From Enemella dayhoffiae (GTDB lineage: Bacteria; Actinomycetota; Actinomycetes; Propionibacteriales; Propionibacteriaceae): DNA of 64,000 bases. Numbering within the stretch: the stretch's first letter is position 1; the number at the start of each line of letters is the position of its first letter. Made by a program: the position numbers and the translations under genes. Positions 63,237 through 64,000 of the stretch are shown here, piece after piece. The stretch lies in assembly GCF_002250625.1 (NCBI RefSeq), contig NZ_NMVQ01000003.1, positions 1 through 64,000 on the forward strand, in the 5' to 3' direction. A model generated the notes under the pieces. It ran no database searches and was not told the origin of the DNA. It saw nothing but the letters and a program-made list of their open reading frames with translations.

Positions 63237-64000
63237 TCAACGAAGCAGGTTCTTGTCCACCCCCGACTGCTTGGGGGCGTTGCCCACGGCGTCGAGTCGG
63301 TCGAGTTCGTGCAGCGACGAACCCTTGGTCTCTCGGGCCGCGATCACGGCGACCAGGGTGATCACCGCGCAGACGGCCAGATAGATGGCGATCGGGGTCG
63401 AGGACTTGTAGCGCTCCAGCAGCGCGGTGGCGATGATCGGCGCCATCGAGCCGGCGAACAGCGAGGTGACCTGGTAGCCCAGCGACACCCCGGAGTAGCG
63501 CATCCGGGTCGGGAACATCTCCGACATGATCGCCGGCTGACCGGCGTACATCAGGGCGTGGAAGATCAGGCCGATGATGATCGCGGTCAGGATCAGGGTG
63601 CTGTTCCTGGTGTCGAACAGCCGGTACGCCCAGAAGCCCCAGGTGGCGGTCAGGATGGCGCCGGCGGCGTACACCGGGCGACGACCGACCGCGTCGGTGA
63701 GCCGACCCACCATGGGCACCAGGCAGAAGTGGATCGCGTGGGCGATCAGCAGCAGCAGGAGGATCCGTGAGGTGTCCATCTTCAGCTGCACCTTCAGATA
63801 GGTGATCGAGAACGTCACCACCAGGTAGTACATGACGTTCTCGGCGAGCCGCAGGCCCATCGCGGTGAAGACGCCGCGCGGGTACTTCTTGAACACCTCG
63901 GTGACGCCGTAGCCGGCGTTGGCGGCCTCGATCTGCTCCTGCTTGGCGGTCTGGAAGATCGGGGCGTCGGTCACCTTGGTGCGGATGTACCAGCCCACGA
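63237..64000 (-). CDS. MFS metabolite:H+ symporter (MHS family), C-terminal part
   Basis: At least 254 residues are in the window, and the gene continues past the right edge. The visible part starts with GWYIRTKVTDAPIFQTAK, the central-loop motif of the MHS family (proline/betaine, alpha-ketoglutarate, shikimate-type symporters), followed by six membrane helices. Helices 7-12 include the LTDAVGRRPVYAAG loop and the MSEMFPTRMRYSGVSLGYQ block. The stop TGA is at 63237-63239. Substrate cannot be named; a dicarboxylate or branched-chain keto-acid would fit the neighbourhood, but that is conjecture. Confidence 0.85.
   Translation of the reverse strand, partial: VGWYIRTKVTDAPIFQTAKQEQIEAANAGYGVTEVFKKYPRGVFTAMGLRLAENVMYYLVVTFSITYLKVQLKMDTSRILLLLLIAHAIHFCLVPMVGRLTDAVGRRPVYAAGAILTATWGFWAYRLFDTRNSTLILTAIIIGLIFHALMYAGQPAIMSEMFPTRMRYSGVSLGYQVTSLFAGSMAPIIATALLERYKSSTPIAIYLAVCAVITLVAVIAARETKGSSLHELDRLDAVGNAPKQSGVDKNLLR

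Noticed and set aside
1-64000. tRNA, rRNA and other classical RNA genes.
   Set aside because: No cloverleaf-forming sequence or rRNA signature was noticed by reading. A covariance-model scan would be decisive and could not be run.

Overview
The window reads as chromosomal DNA of a high-GC actinobacterium, most likely Propionibacteriaceae. The main support is a complete methylmalonyl-CoA:pyruvate transcarboxylase operon (5S, 12S and biotinyl 1.3S subunits, 643-4370), the hallmark enzyme of the Wood-Werkman propionate cycle. CarD, SenX3-RegX3-PhoU, a probable F420-type oxidoreductase and many GTG starts fit the same group. No rRNA, tRNA or CRISPR array was seen. The genus cannot be fixed from the sequence alone.

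Layout. 1-354: remnants of two insertion sequences, an IS110 end lying inside an IS3 remnant. 643-8740: anaerobic C4 metabolism (transcarboxylase operon, an L,D-transpeptidase lipoprotein, then aspA-dcu on the minus strand). 8943-14152: flavoprotein disulfide reductase, YbjN protein, SDR, gpmA and an AbiEi/DUF559-like protein. 14314-18048: the Pho region, phoU divergent from senX3-regX3, with a PHO-box-like repeat between them. 18119-24799: prs, a lipoprotein, carD, ispD, a zinc metallopeptidase, ispF and a DUF2207 membrane protein.

24799-32777 is the most distinctive block. It holds three tandem secreted LGFP-repeat genes, two with a GH16-like catalytic domain. An MFS exporter and its MerR regulator sit between the first and second, behind a textbook MerR-type long-spacer promoter. 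32862-41779 continues the surface theme: glyA, a decayed LPXTG-protein/class C sortase remnant, an OFA transporter with its small partner, and an envelope-glycan cluster (PIG-V-like glycosyltransferase, GtrA, UDP-galactopyranose-mutase-like flavoprotein, frameshifted GT-C-like protein).

41875-50399: rlmB, cysS, a cysteine desulfurase-like protein, TetR with a divergent acyl-CoA dehydrogenase, a DUF4032 protein and a sugar-ABC ATPase. 50666-54300: serine/threonine breakdown (sdaA, tdh-kbl), which with glyA connects threonine, glycine, serine and pyruvate. 54475-58530: mixed genes and decayed ones (VOC protein, VapBC). 58719-64000: a proline-rich membrane protein, mmsBA (valine catabolism to propionyl-CoA) divergent from a LysR regulator, and a truncated MFS gene.

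Metabolically, mmsBA yields propionyl-CoA, transcarboxylase exchanges the carboxyl group between methylmalonyl-CoA and pyruvate, and aspA-dcu supplies fumarate. Two themes run through the window. Several families of short palindromic repeats lie between genes and sometimes inside coding sequence. Reading-frame lesions hit surface and accessory genes and spare every conserved gene checked.
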